Shown here: positions 30,423 through 59,990 of the stretch, piece by piece
How the letters are laid out: each line of letters starts with the position of its first letter
Numbering within the stretch: the stretch's first letter is position 1
Assembly (NCBI GenBank): GCA_963693365.1
Contig: CAVNZM010000005.1
Coordinates: forward strand, 992,001 to 1,056,000
Direction of reading: 5' to 3'
Source of the DNA: Amoebidium appalachense
Lineage: Eukaryota; Ichthyosporea
DNA: 64,000 nucleotides
Translations under genes and position numbers: made by a program
The notes under the pieces: model-generated
What the model saw: the letters and a program-made list of their open reading frames with translations, nothing else
What the model was told of the DNA's origin: nothing
Database searches by the model: none

Positions 30423-31183
30423 GCGGGGGGGGGGGGGGGGGGGGGGGAAGGGGGAGGAGAAACGGGACATGGGGGGGAGGGGGAGGGGAGGGGGAGGGGG
30501 GCCCACAACGCACGCACGCTGCGTGCGCGCGCACGTGTGTGTGATGGATCATGTGTGCGTGCTTGGGTGGGTTGAGAAGAGCAGGGGGTGCGTGGAGGGA
30601 AAGAGGGTTGTAGAGTCTGGCAAGAGAGGGTGGGGTGGTGGGGTAGATTGGGGGGTGGGGGGCGGGGGGTGGGGGGGGGGGGGTTGGAAGGGGGGGAACA
30701 GACTTCCCTTGGTTATCCAGGAAGTTGCAGATTGAAAGGAGGAGGAGAGAAAGGTCTTTCGAACATGTTTTCTTTCTTTCTTACTTTTTTTTTGGGGGGG
30801 GGGGGGGGGGGGGGGGGGGAAGAGGGGGGGGGGGGGGGGGGGGCGAGAATGGGCATAAGGCCACGTGGTGTACGGCGGAGGGGGCAAGAGGGACCGGGGG
30901 AGGGGGGGGGGGGGGGGGGATACTTGTATTGAATATTTTGGGCATGTGTGCATTGCTAGTGCATGGTTTGCGTGCTTGTATGCATGTGTGCATGTGACTT
31001 TCCCGTTCTTGTTCGTTTTTTTCGTGCACGTCCCCGTACACATGCACTTCATACAGGCTAGACGTCACTGACTGTGCTCTTTTTCAGGTCCAATTTTACG
31101 AAAAACTCGGGTTCCATGTACACGGCGAGCCATTTATTGAAGTCACAATTCCACACCGACACATGTCAAAAAAGCTGGTCTGA
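26520..31183 (+). CDS. GNAT-family N-acetyltransferase
   Basis: Five exons join in phase: 26520-26594, 28513-28636, 29119-29180, 30202-30312 and 31088-31183, giving 155 aa. Motifs in order are LRYEILRKPLG near the N-terminus, FEDVSIHLVAV (strand beta2-beta3), VVGCVLFNPG, CGRLYQM|AVDPTMRGQGLG (motif A, the acetyl-CoA pyrophosphate loop R/Q-x-x-G-x-G), FNQITLHARQ and QFYEKLGFHVHGEPFIEV (motif B), then IPHRHMSKKLV. The family transfers an acetyl group from acetyl-CoA to an amine; the acceptor is unknown. Length is normal for a single-domain GNAT. Intron 1 (26595-28512, about 1.9 kb) begins GCAAGT after AAG, so it is a GC-AG intron. It is filled with GA, CT and CA microsatellites. Exon 3 is only 62 bases. 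An AATAAA at 31840 is a possible distal polyadenylation signal. Confidence 0.92.
27128..27450. repeat. (GA)n, GT and a duplicated CA/C-run block
   Basis: Starts with a GA run. A block of about 90 bp (ACCCACACACCCACACCCAC and a C-run) then occurs twice. It lies in GNAT intron 1. Confidence 0.9.
29564..30154. repeat. (CACT)n and (CA)n array, about 590 bases
   Basis: CA blocks surround about 230 bases of CACT tetranucleotides (about 29690-29925), then CA/CG and a final CA run. It occupies much of GNAT intron 3. Confidence 0.97.
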
Positions 31184-31931
31184 GTTAAGTACATTTTGTG
31201 CAAGGAGCAAGTGTTGTGTAGTTTTGCATGGTCGTCTAGTTCGACCGTGTGGCACTACCACATCCCCAGTTAGCGCTGTAGTAGTCGGCAAGGTGCCATA
31301 GTCATGAATCACAAAATACATACTTTCGTTCGGTCCCCGCACACAGTCGTACACACACGCATGCTGATTTAACACATGCTCAATCATCACACACGCGCGC
31401 GCGCACACACGCGCGCACACGCACACACAGAGTACACATACTTGCGGGATAACAGACGCCTCACCCCCCAGACACATGCACGAACATCAGTGGGATCCGC
31501 GCGCACATGGTCTTTCTGTGTTTGCCATATCTGCCTACCTGTGAGAGGAAAGGTTTGCGTTTTTTAAACCAGCGGGTTTACAAAGTATGATATTAAGCCA
31601 TATGGCTGCTTTGTGGAGGTATATAATATACAAACTGTGCGAAATGACATGCACCAATGTCTTTCTTTCAACAAAAAGCTGTGCAGTGAACCCATTGGCA
31701 AATATGCCGCTGTGTTACAGAATATGCACAATCAAGTCTCTTGTTACATACGCCTTGTAACACCTGTGCACTGTGTGCTGTGTATGTTCGAATCCCCAAG
31801 GTTTATTAGTTAGCCTGAAGGTGCTTAAGTCATACCCTCAATAAAGATAATGTGTGCAAGCTGTGCAAATTACTCTCTTTTTTTACCATGAGCTGCAAGA
31901 GAAGCTGCCACTGAGCGCTAGCATCGATATA

Positions 31932-31974
<43 letters not shown>

Positions 31975-33901
31975 ACCCCCCACCCCTCCCTTCGGCCTCC
32001 CGTGAACACGCGGTATGATGTACATACATACACAGCTACGTACGCAAGCTTGGTGCATGCACTGTCACAGTATCTGTACATGATATCGATACACAGGTAA
32101 CAACACAGAGCGCAAGCCCCCCCCCCCCCCCCTCCCCCCCTCCCGCAAGTCCAATGCATGGGTATCCAAGTATGCATGTCCGGGAGCCTGCAGCCAATAG
32201 ATCGCTATGTGTCACAGCCAATGAACAAGAATGAACGTTAACAAGAAAAAAGCATACATGTGGGACCCCCCAAACCCCCGTCTCTCTAGATTATACTGGA
32301 TAGAGATCTACGGATAGGAGAGGTATGGTCAACCTCAAGTCCCAACCTCCCCCCCCCCCTCCCCCCCCCCCCCCCTTCCCCCGACCGTCCGGATCCGACG
32401 TCGGACCTGTGGTGCATACGCCCAATCAGCAGGCGTCAAAATAGCTATATTTGGAAGATTGCGCAACCCCAGTTACGCAAAGGGATTGATTTTGGCGCGC
32501 ATCATTATACAAGACAGACGTCAAGAGTGGCTGAGCTCACCAAAAACTACACTGTGACCACTCCAAAAGATAAAAGATGATGAAGACCTATTTTTTGGCG
32601 AGGGAGTTGACATTATAACGTTAGGAACACAATAGCGTTGACTGTGTGCTTTTGTGCCCGTGTAGCTAACAAACATTATGAGCCCTCTTTCCCCCAACCG
32701 CTTGTTCCAATAACTACTCGCAACGCGAGTGGCACAAATACACTGCAGGTTCTCTGCTGTTACGTCCCCTGTCTGTCGTGTGCAACACGGTCTTGGATCT
32801 CCCTGTTTCAAAACATAGACACAGATGTCGCTTTGCTGTTCTTGATGAGCCTTCTTCTAAGAATTTAGCCACTACGCCCGTGTGTAAGGTGAGTTTTGTG
32901 GTGGTGCCATTGTGAAGTTGGAACGGATCTGTTCTGCTTGTGTGGGTTGAAAGCCGACTGAATAGGGATTCACGTGTGTCGGTTTCAGCTGCCGATCGTC
33001 GTCTTATTATCGGGTATGCTGCTTCTGCCGCTACTTGTTCATGTTACGGAGCATGCACACTGTGATGGCTACACTTCTTTTGCGTTTGCATTGCACGTAA
33101 ACTCCTTATTCTTCCTCACCCACCCACCCACACACACAAAGAAAAGGGTGAGGGAGGGAAGGATTCTTACCTGAAGAGTTTTAATTAGGTAGGTCTTACA
33201 TGAAATTAGACTGAAGGGCCAAACCAGCAGCGAAAAAGAGGGGGGGGAGGGGGGGGGGGGGGGGAGGGGGGAAGGGAGGGAGAGGGGGGGAGGGGGAGAG
33301 GGCAAGGGGTTGCTGGGGGAGGGTGCTAGGAGGCAACGTGGTGTGAGGAGGAGGAGGGTGAGGGGGGAAGGGGGAGAGGGGGGCTTCGGGGAGGAAGGGT
33401 ATTCGTTGGAGGATGGGGGGGAAGAGTGGGGGGGGAGGGGGGCGCTTCGGGGAGGAAGGGGATTCGTTGGGCCCCTTCACTCCCCCCCCCCCCTTCTCTT
33501 AACATAATGGAGACATGGCTCTCCCCTTCTCCTTTGTCTACAGCAAGACATGTGGACCCTGCCTACACTTGGCCTATTCCACTATTTCTCTTTCATACGC
33601 ACCCAAGTTGATAAACGCTTTTCCTACCCGTAATTACCTGGGATGGGTATTTTCGGTTCTATCTGGTGTGTGACAACGAAGACTCACAGAGCATCATCCC
33701 CCCCCCCCCCCCCCCCCTCCCCCCTCCCCCCTCCCCCCGGGGCGTTATCTACCTACCCTCCCTTCCACCTGCTCCCCCCCCCCCCCTCCGCTCCCCCTAC
33801 CCTGCTCCATCTCTCTCAGGGCTCTCTCTGGGCCTTTTTTAACTTCGGCCCAAACACGACACGAAGTTGTGGTCCTGTGGGGCCGAGTGAGGGCAGCCAA
33901 C
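31184..33901. other. Intergenic region between GNAT and the ING gene
   Basis: No confident gene. ATTGG/CCAAT motifs appear near 32194, 32219 and 32424, and an E2F-like TTTTGGCGCG at 32493, so promoter elements for ING may lie here. C-runs occur at 31933-31980, 32119-32145 and 32349-32380, and G-runs at 33240-33470. A 96-codon frame on the minus strand (32521-32811) lacks an ATG. Confidence 0.4.
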
Positions 33902-42609
<8,708 letters not shown>

Positions 42610-43611
42610 GCTCGAATCGACTTGTGGTCTGCAGAACCCTACCGGCCGCTGTTCACTCCCTCTCGCCTCCTTTCACTTCTGGTATTGTGGTGGTTGTCTC
42701 ACCGCTACACACACGAAATATCACACGGAAAAAGCACTCTTTAACAACCCAGAGCATAGACCATGCCCTTATCTGCACTATGTGGAAGGGGCAAGGTCAC
42801 ATACTGTAGCAACGAATGTTTTCATACTGTCATAGTCCTGTAGGTTGGTTGTAAAGGTGCCCTTCTTTTCTTTGCCCTATCTTGACGGGAAATATCGTGG
42901 TTCCTCCTGGATTATTCCGCATTTTTCTAGCTGTCGATATGATTCGAAAAGGTCTGTTGCAAATTGTGGTGGGTTGGATATAGGCAGTATTGGTGGTGAA
43001 CGGAAAGAGGGGGGGAGGGGGGGGGGGGGGGGGGGGGGGGGGAGGAAGACTGTGCTGGTCAGTGTTTTTTTTTTTTTTGGTTTGTTTGTTTGTTTTTGTT
43101 CTGTATGGCATGAAGGCAAACTGTAGATGAGAAAAAAAATACTGTACAGGCTACTGCCTGAGTCAATTAATTAAAATTATAAAAAGCCCTTCTCAAAATT
43201 TGCCATTAAAAGTCCCTTTGAAAAGAGGGAATGGGGAGCGGCTGCAAATAAAGAAAAACTTTAACATATGCTTCTGTAGCCCGCTCTTTGGCATCACATC
43301 AGAAAACGGAAAAGCCAAAAAAAAGGGCAGGAATAACTTGCCCCCCCTTATCACAAAAACTTACTATTAATAATATATGTGGGTTCTAAAACAAGGGTTT
43401 AAAATACAAAATAACGAAAATGCCTGCAATACTACAACCTGCAGGTCCATGGCCATGCTTCATACACATCTCCGGCGTGTGCTACGACTCGGGGTGCTCT
43501 TTCAAGCTTGGATTTTAGGTCGGTCAGAACCTCTTTCTCATCTGGGACTCAAACTCGTACGGTGTACGTGGCACTTGTCCGGTAGCCTGACGTCATAACC
43601 ATTCTCCCCTC
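42610..43611. other. Convergent intergenic region, ING (+) / YdhR (-)
   Basis: No gene was seen. A G-run of about 40 bases lies at 43008-43042, followed by a short T-run at 43067-43078. The rest is ordinary mixed sequence, probably both 3' untranslated regions. Confidence 0.4.
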
Positions 43612-43929
43612 TCACTGGGGCGTTATCAGGGCTGTTGCCTTCGTAATCTCACTCGCCTCCTTTTGCACCGACAGCACTTTTGCGTAAATGGCCTCGCGTG
43701 GCACGCCCATGGCCGTCACCCTGCTAGTGTGCTTCTCCACATATGCTCTCGCTGTCTCCTCACTTGCGAACATGTAAACTCCCCCGGCTGTTTTGTTTGC
43801 CAAGTCTTCAGTCCAAATCTTCCACATGAACCCTGGCTCCTGGGTAATGGAGTCGGCAAGGCCGACGATCTGGGGCGACACCTCCATGGGAACATGAAAG
43901 GGGAAGTCGAAGAACACGAGTGTTGCCAT
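43612..43929 (-). CDS. YdhR-family mono-oxygenase-like protein, intronless
   Basis: A single uninterrupted ORF of 105 aa starts at the ATG at 43929. It opens MATLVFFDFPFHVPME, continues with LADSITQEPGFMWKIWTED, then AGGVYMFASEETARAYVEKH and ends near ALITPQ. The order and spacing (N-terminal strand, QEPGF-WK-WTE, GG-Y-F, A-AY-EKH) match the bacterial YdhR family, dimeric ferredoxin-like proteins of about 100 aa assigned as putative mono-oxygenases. Length is full. All other complete genes here are split, so the lack of introns in a bacterial-type gene suggests acquisition by lateral transfer. That is inference from one gene. Confidence 0.88.
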   Translation of the reverse strand: MATLVFFDFPFHVPMEVSPQIVGLADSITQEPGFMWKIWTEDLANKTAGGVYMFASEETARAYVEKHTSRVTAMGVPREAIYAKVLSVQKEASEITKATALITPQ

Positions 43930-45181
43930 GTTCGATATGTGCGTGGGAGGCAGTAAACGTTAGCGATAAACGTATATGTAACCGAGTTTGAAATTTTTGG
44001 GAAACACAACAGTAAAGCACACAAATTGACCGCGTGGAAAATGAATATAGTGGCCCTCGGAGTCGGCTGGCTATGGCCGAAGCGCTAGCTGGCCCACGAA
44101 AAACGTCCCGTGCCCGGGGGGCAGGCACTGGTAGTAGTCTACAGGGGGTGACTGAAATTAACGAGGATGAAACCATGGAATTTCGGTGATCGGTCTCCGG
44201 GCCAAATTCACAAGAAAAACAGGGTTACATCGAGAGTGAAAAGGTAGCCGAATTATGCGCTAGAACCAAAAATTTTGCATGGTAATTATTTAAATAGTGT
44301 TTTCTTAAAACGTTCAGTACAGAAAAATTATAACTCAATTGGTTCGGTGTCAGCGACTGACAAACCAACTGCACCCGAAATCTGGTACGTTTTGGTGCTA
44401 ATTTTAGTTTCAAACCGTACCAGATTTGGTGTAGATGGTTTTTTCGTCGCCAACGCTGAACACAAGATCATGGGTACTTAGAAAACAGGGGCTAAATGTG
44501 GGATTTTTCAGGGACATGTACAATAGCTAGGGTATCTGAGCCATTAACCGTTTTTGTACTCGATCTATGCAATATCTCAGCTCCCAATAGAGATAAACCG
44601 ATACTTTCTTTTTGTCGGAGAAATAATACAGTGTATATCTTCACTCTATAAAATAAAAATGGCGCTTCTGGTCTAAGTTATCAATAAAAACATGAAAAGC
44701 AAGAGGTGTCTAGATCTTACCATTAACCGAACACTTTGATCTTTACATCCATTCGTTGCATATCATATGTTTACCGTTGCCAGGATGCTTTCACGTCAGC
44801 ATCTGTGGGTCTGATGGGATGTCGACAGAAGCTCATATTTATCAGCGTTATCTAGAAAAAAGGTAGTCAATAATATGGAATAATTATTTCAACCATATCA
44901 AAAAGTCTCTGATGAATTAGAGCTTTTCTAAAGACCTTTTCCAGGTGCTCCCCCCGGGCACGCATAAAATGTACACGAACGAATCGGAACGATTTAACGG
45001 AATCTCGATGTCGACGTTAAGGAACCAATCGATTTCAGCTACCGCACTTACTTACATCAGGACCGGATCTGATCAGAGCCAATGAAATCACCAGATCTGG
45101 TGTTCGGTTAATGGTTGTTCGGTTGCAAAACGCATCAGCCTTAAATGATCTTAAAATTTACTTGGGGTGGGTTGTGTCCGC
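43930..45181. other. AT-rich intergenic region with inverted repeats
   Basis: No gene was seen. Unlike most of the window, it lacks long homopolymers. It holds a 12-bp perfect inverted repeat (AAATCTGGTACG near 44379 and its complement near 44416). A 13-bp core inverted pair, CCATTAACCGAAC at about 44721 and GTTCGGTTAATGG at about 45103, extends to about 16 bp. Confidence 0.5.
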
Positions 45182-45463
45182 ACGGGGAGTAAGGGTATGT
45201 AAATCTATCTCAAAAAAAAGCCTATCTTTCTTTTAGATTTTTCCCAATCTTTCCCAAAATCGACCTAACTTTCCTAGATCCTTTCCCGGAAATTCTTGAA
45301 AAATGAACCTATCTTTCCCAAAATCTTTCCCACCAGGTACCTATCTTTCCAAGAAATTTCCCGTCTTTCTCGAAAGCTACCTAAATTTCTTTCGAAATTT
45401 CTCGCCATAAACACATATACACACGCACCCGCACAAAGTGAACACACGCACACGCGCACACAC

Positions 45464-45568
45464 TTCATGGTTGGTGGGCTCAGTGGCAATGAGATCGGCC
45501 ACCAGAAAAGTGGAAGTGGTACTTTTACGTTTCGTAATGCTGACAGCTGCAGCAGAGAATGAGGCCAT
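45464..45568 (-). CDS. Possible first coding exon inside the transposon
   Basis: An ATG read from 45568 opens 35 codons (MASFSAAAVSITKRKSTTST, then LVADLIATEPTNHE) ending exactly at a GTGTGT donor in phase 0. TATATA lies upstream at 45630-45635 and an ATTGG at 45678-45682, so promoter, start and donor are arranged like a real gene 5' end. It lies wholly inside the 1.04-kb transposon. No second exon could be recognised. It may be a captured host promoter and exon, or chance. Confidence 0.35.
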
Positions 45569-45629
45569 TTTGAAAAAATTCGAGTACAAGTAGAGATCGT
45601 ACGGTGTTTCTGTCACTCAAGTTACAGCA

Positions 45630-45682
45630 TATATACCCTTCCAAAGTGTCAACAATCGCTTGCAAACATTTGTTTTCATTGG
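45630..45682 (-). promoter_or_regulatory. CCAAT and TATA motifs inside the transposon
   Basis: On the minus strand, CCAAT (complement of 45678-45682) precedes TATATA (45630-45635), about 62 bases upstream of the ATG at 45568. Confidence 0.3.
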
Positions 45683-46235
45683 TTGAATGCTGCGAATTAC
45701 ATTAATCTTGCGATTTCAGCCACTACAATCGTTTCCCTCCAAGAGTAAATTTTTTTAAAGTGGTGCTTAGGCTGCACTGGCGGGCCCGCCAAAAAGGGCC
45801 TGTTCCGGCCAATTATAGCCAGTCAAGCTCTTGTTATGCTCACTTTAATTGGATTACAAGCAATCCCATCGCCCCTCTCTCAGGAAAACAATGTCATTGG
45901 ACATGGTTAGGCCTCCTACCTTTTTTGGTTTGTTTACGAGTCTTGCAGTCCAATCATGTGCCTTCCAAAGGAAGAGGGCAAAAGCCGGTAAACCATACCC
46001 TATATACCACACACATACCCCTAGACCACGAGAAATTTGGATCTTTCCGGCCTACTTTTTTCGAAATTCCCGAGATAGATCGCTCAAATCAAACAAGATC
46101 ATCTATCCCACGATATGCTAAATTTCTCGCTCCTTTCCCAAAATTTCACCTATCTTTCCGGCAACTTTCCTTTCCCGCAAGGTACCTAAATTTCCCGAGA
46201 ATTTCCAGATAGATGTACATACCCTTAACGGGGAG

Positions 46236-55910
<9,675 letters not shown>

Positions 55911-56651
55911 ATTGGACCATGACCTCACCTTACCCAACCCCCCCCCAACCCCCCTCTCCCCCCCTCCACCCCCTCCCCCCGCCCCGCCCCTCTCCCTTCG
56001 CTTTCCTTCCTTCATGGCAGAAGCTTGACGTGTGGGGGAGTAAGGGGGTGGAAAGGTGGAGGAGAAACGGGGGGGGGAGGGGGGGGGGGAGGGGAGGGGG
56101 GGGGGGGGGTCTACCTGACGAATGAGGAGCAATCAGCTAGCAGAGTGTAGCAAATTGACACTACTGGTGTGTGTTTTTCGAAGTTCTTCTCTTTTATGGT
56201 CGGTTTAGTTTTCTGCCACACAGACCTGTTGTTTTTTTGATTCTTCTTGCCCTGTGTATAATATTTGAATTTTCTTTTCCACGGTGTATCTGTGCTGTTA
56301 TCTTTGGGGAACTTGCAATGTGAATGGCTCCCCGTTTTTTCGATTGGGGACCTCAACCACTGCCTTGGCTAAGTATCGGCTGTTGTAGTGTCACAGTGGT
56401 TGCTTTCAGGGCTCTATTTCTGTCATCAACTCATGCGTTGTGACGGATTTAATTGTTAGAAAACTTACGTGTGCCTGACTAACCTTTCCTTCCTTCAATG
56501 CCCTGTGTTCAGTAGTATGTATCAGATATGAATATGATTGTCACTGATAGCGAAATAGCGTTTAATTCAAACAGCTGGCTGCCACGGCGCCATTCACTGG
56601 TATTACTTGTTGATGAAATCATTTGACTCTGGTTTCATAAGGCCGACTACT

Positions 56652-56691
<40 letters not shown>

Positions 56692-56788
56692 ATAACCATC
56701 ACCACAACCACCACCACTACCACACGCGCGCGCGGGCCTATACCATGGGGTCACTACAGGCCGTAAACATAAGCCCGCACACAAAAAT

Positions 56789-56827
<39 letters not shown>

Positions 56828-56844
56828 GCGCAGAAATACACACA

Positions 56845-56905
<61 letters not shown>

Positions 56906-57846
56906 ACTGGCACTGTCGTGCAGAATTATGTTAGCACCATACCTCACAAACACATGGCATATGCATTGCCCACATCGTCAAGCACGTGCGGACAAAATGT
57001 TCTCGTCTTCAAGAAGTTGGGCTATTTAATTATTAATTGTACATAAGCACCGGCAACTGTCATTCTAAAAACCAACAAAAAAACGTGTTTCGACATGCAT
57101 CACAGTCAGTGACACAAGAACACACACACACGTGCACACACATGTGGGGGGCCATTCAGACATCGTCACGCGCATAAAAAACCAGCAGGCTACCGTCCAC
57201 GGCCATCTTGAACCGCATACGCGCGTGACCATAGCAAGCATTCAATTGGATATCCAAAAGTTCGAACTGACGTTTAGATTGGTGGATCTGTTCAAGCAAC
57301 TCTTATTGGCTCATGATCTACCAATCCGTTAATCTATCCAAAATGCTAGTTGGTTCAGATGATGAATCAGATCTACAGGATCTAATGGATCTCCGAATTT
57401 CGAGAATCATGCAGAACTGCAGAGTCCGGCCATGCCGCTATGGCACCTTCAGTAATAGCTGCGTGCACACTCATTTATTACTCACTACTAAATATTAAGG
57501 ATAGGCATAATAGTATTCATGCTTTATATCTAACGCTGCAACTGTAACTGTACGTACCTATTCAATGATGTACACATGCGTGTGGCTTTCAATGCTTCCA
57601 GCAAGTAGCCTTCCAACCGGCATCCCGTGAACAGGGTAGTAGGCCAATTGCAATTTTCTATAGCTATAAAGGTTATCAAAGCAACCTGAAGCTTCGAGAA
57701 GCACCACTGCTCTTACACCTGTAGATAAGAGCCACCACTATATAAGCCTCAAGATGCCATTCCTTTTAGACCACATCTGCGTTCACTGAAACGGATCAGG
57801 TTCACAGTCGTGTACAACACACACAACTTCATTCACAATCACCAAA
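55911..57846. other. Intergenic region, sphingomyelinase / S1-P1 nuclease
   Basis: No gene was seen. It holds G-runs near 56070-56110, a C-run at 56657-56689, a G-run at 56791-56826 and a CA tract at 56836-56901. Several CCAAT/ATTGG motifs cluster between about 57240 and 57350. Short frames here (such as 57132-57332) show no family features. Confidence 0.45.
57644..57746 (+). promoter_or_regulatory. CCAAT and TATA boxes of the S1/P1 nuclease gene
   Basis: CCAAT lies at 57644-57648 and TATATAAG at 57739-57746, about 100 bases before the ATG at 57847. Confidence 0.5.
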
Positions 57847-59990
57847 ATGCTGAGCAAGCAGGTTTTGGCGGCACTTTTGGCCACTCTCTGCGCCGACTCC
57901 ACGCTCGCGTGGTGGCACCCAGGGCACGAAATGTCCGGGCAGGTGGCCAACATGACCATGAGTAATGCGGTTGCCAAGGAGAATGTGCAGAAGCTGCTGC
58001 AGATTCTGGACCCCCTCCCCACGCTGTCCAAGGCCACCAGCTGGCCCGACTACCAGAAGGAGGTCGGCGTCAAGGCATTCGACAACTTCCACTTCCACAG
58101 GTACGCCATTGCATGTGTCTTCATCATTTGTACAATTATTGCTCATTGCAAAGGAGAGTTGTACGTGAGTTGCACGTTCAGTGATTTGGCAGTGCGTCAA
58201 TATGTCATATTAAATGATTGTCATGTTCCACTGGAACGTGTGTGTCCATGCAAATACACAACCAGCTCACCCTATTCCTCTCCCTGCAGTCTTGCCATCA
58301 CCGAGTGGGCCGGCAACAGCATCGACTGCTACGTTGACGTGGAAGTGTCTGCCCTCTCCGAGATCTCGACCATGGTGGCCACCATTGCCCAGCCCAAGAC
58401 TCCCTCTTGGTACCGCGCCTTTGCCCTGCGCATGATTGCTCACATGGTCACAGACATCCACCAGCCCTTCCACACGGCCTCGCGCTGCCTCAAGCCCCAC
58501 CCCGACCGTGTCGGGGAGTGGTACGACATGGGCGGCAACATCGGCAACAAGTACAATGTGACGGTCAACCCCGAGAAGAAGCTCTGGAACATGCACATGA
58601 TCTGGGACGGTGCCGCCCACTACTCCAAGGCGTCTGCTGAGGAGGTATGCAGAACCTCATTTGAAATTCCATTCCATCCACCTAAATTTCAGCCCTTCCC
58701 TCCGCCCCTCCCCCCCCCCCCCCCCCCCCCCCTTCTCCCCGGGCCCGCCCCCAACGCACCCAACGCACACCGACACAAACCGGGACCCTAGCCATAGCAT
58801 TGCGCTTTCTTGCTGGGCCCCCCGCTACTCCCTTTACGTTGTTTGACACCTCTTCCCTTCGTTCTACTCTAAAATATTCCGCCGACACACCATATGCACC
58901 CCATTAATTACTTTCACTGACCCCATTACCTTACCTTCTTTAGGTGTTTGCAAATGCGGCCAACATCACCAAGCGGTTCCCCATCACCTCCGAGGCCGAC
59001 CTAGCCATCCGCCTGGGCAACAAGACCTTCCCCGTGCATCTTGGCCTGGACGAGGTTAAGGCCCTCAACTTCTCAAAGAGCGACAAGGACCTGACTGAGG
59101 ATGTGCGCAAGGTCGCTGAGAAGGTACGAAGAAATACCCCCCCCCTCCCCCCCCCCCTCCCCCGCCCCCCCCCCCCCCCCCTTTCCCGCCGAAAAAAAAA
59201 AAAAAAAGAAAGGCACAGTACCCTGTTACTCCGGGACCCCCCCCGGAAAAAAAAAAAAAAAAAAAAAAAAAAAAACACGCATTGGCACCCAAAGACACGT
59301 GTACATGTACATACACGCAGACAGGCACACCCACGCACGCACAAACGCATGCATGTGCGCATACACACACACACACACCCTGGAGGCCTATGTGCCCCAC
59401 TGGCAGTCTTCTCGGAGCCTGCAGCTGTGTGATGCTATGCTCCTGAGAGAAGGACGGACAATGAGCATGTGCTAACCCAGCTTTTCCTCCCCCTCTCTCC
59501 CCCCGCCCCCCCTCCCCCCACCCACCCACCCACCCATCCCCCCCATCCATCCCCCCTCCCCCTCCTCTCGCTTCGTCCTCTTCTCGCTCCCGTGCAACAC
59601 CCCTCCCCCCTCCCCCCCCCGTCCCCCCCACACCCACGCACACACACACAACAGTGGGTGATGGAGTCTCACGCCCTTGCCATCGAGCTCAACAACCTAG
59701 CCTACAACAGCAGCAACCCGTTCCCCTCGCCTGCCCCTGCCCCCGTGGAGCAAGAATACATCGAGATGGTGCGTGAGGCCGCACAGAGGCGCATTGCTGC
59801 CGGTGGCTACCGTCTGGCTGCCATTCTTGATAAGGCCCTTGGTGACGCCCCATTGGCTAATCTGACTCTGACTGCCGGCCAGCCATGCCCAAATATGGGT
59901 AGTCTGGAGAAGGAGAGTGCTGCTTCAACTACCGCTGCTGGGTTTATGGCTGTGACGGTTGCGGCGATCTCGTCTGTTCTTGTGATGTAA
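57847..59990 (+). CDS. S1/P1-type single-strand nuclease, secreted, probable GPI anchor
   Basis: Four exons join in phase to 374 aa: 57847-58100, 58290-58644, 58944-59123 and 59655-59990. A signal peptide (MLSKQVLAALLATLCADSTL) is followed directly by the Trp that opens mature S1/P1 enzymes (WWHPGHEMSG). Zinc-ligand motifs follow: WPDYQ, NFHFH, AHMVTDIHQPFHTA, MGGNIGNKYNV and LWNMHMIWDGAAHY. The family hydrolyses single-stranded nucleic acid and 3'-phosphates using three Zn ions. After the catalytic domain comes a Pro/Ala linker (PFPSPAPAPV). The last 20 residues or so are small and hydrophobic (AAGFMAVTVAAISSVLVM) after a Ser/Ala-rich stretch, as in GPI-attachment signals, so the enzyme may be held on the cell surface. 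A plain C-terminal membrane segment is the alternative. Intron 1 was the hardest to see because its frame stays open. Confidence 0.94.

Larger units (their letters stand above)
45182..46235. mobile_element. Non-autonomous DNA transposon with 21-bp TIRs and 8-bp target duplication (hAT-like)
   Basis: The left terminal inverted repeat (45190-45210) begins TAAGGGTATGTA. The right one (46207-46227) is its reverse complement at 20 of 21 positions. Immediately outside both ends is the same 8-mer, ACGGGGAG (45182-45189 and 46228-46235), a target-site duplication. An 8-bp duplication fits the hAT superfamily. Subterminal blocks of about 200 bp at both ends carry many degenerate copies of a motif like ACCTATCTTTCC, as hAT subterminal repeats often do. 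No transposase is present in the 1038-bp body, so it would need mobilising in trans. Confidence 0.85.

Noticed and set aside
29559-30575. Long frame of His-Thr-Leu-Ser repeats (338 codons)
   Set aside because: It is a translation of the CA and CACT arrays in a GNAT intron and runs through the real exon at 30202-30312 in the wrong frame.
31780-31812. tRNA B-box-like GTTCGAATCCC
   Set aside because: No T-arm pairing, no acceptor stem and no A box at the right distance.
32521-32811. 96-codon minus-strand frame between GNAT and ING
   Set aside because: Begins with TTG rather than ATG and has no recognisable motif; the region contains promoter-like motifs instead.
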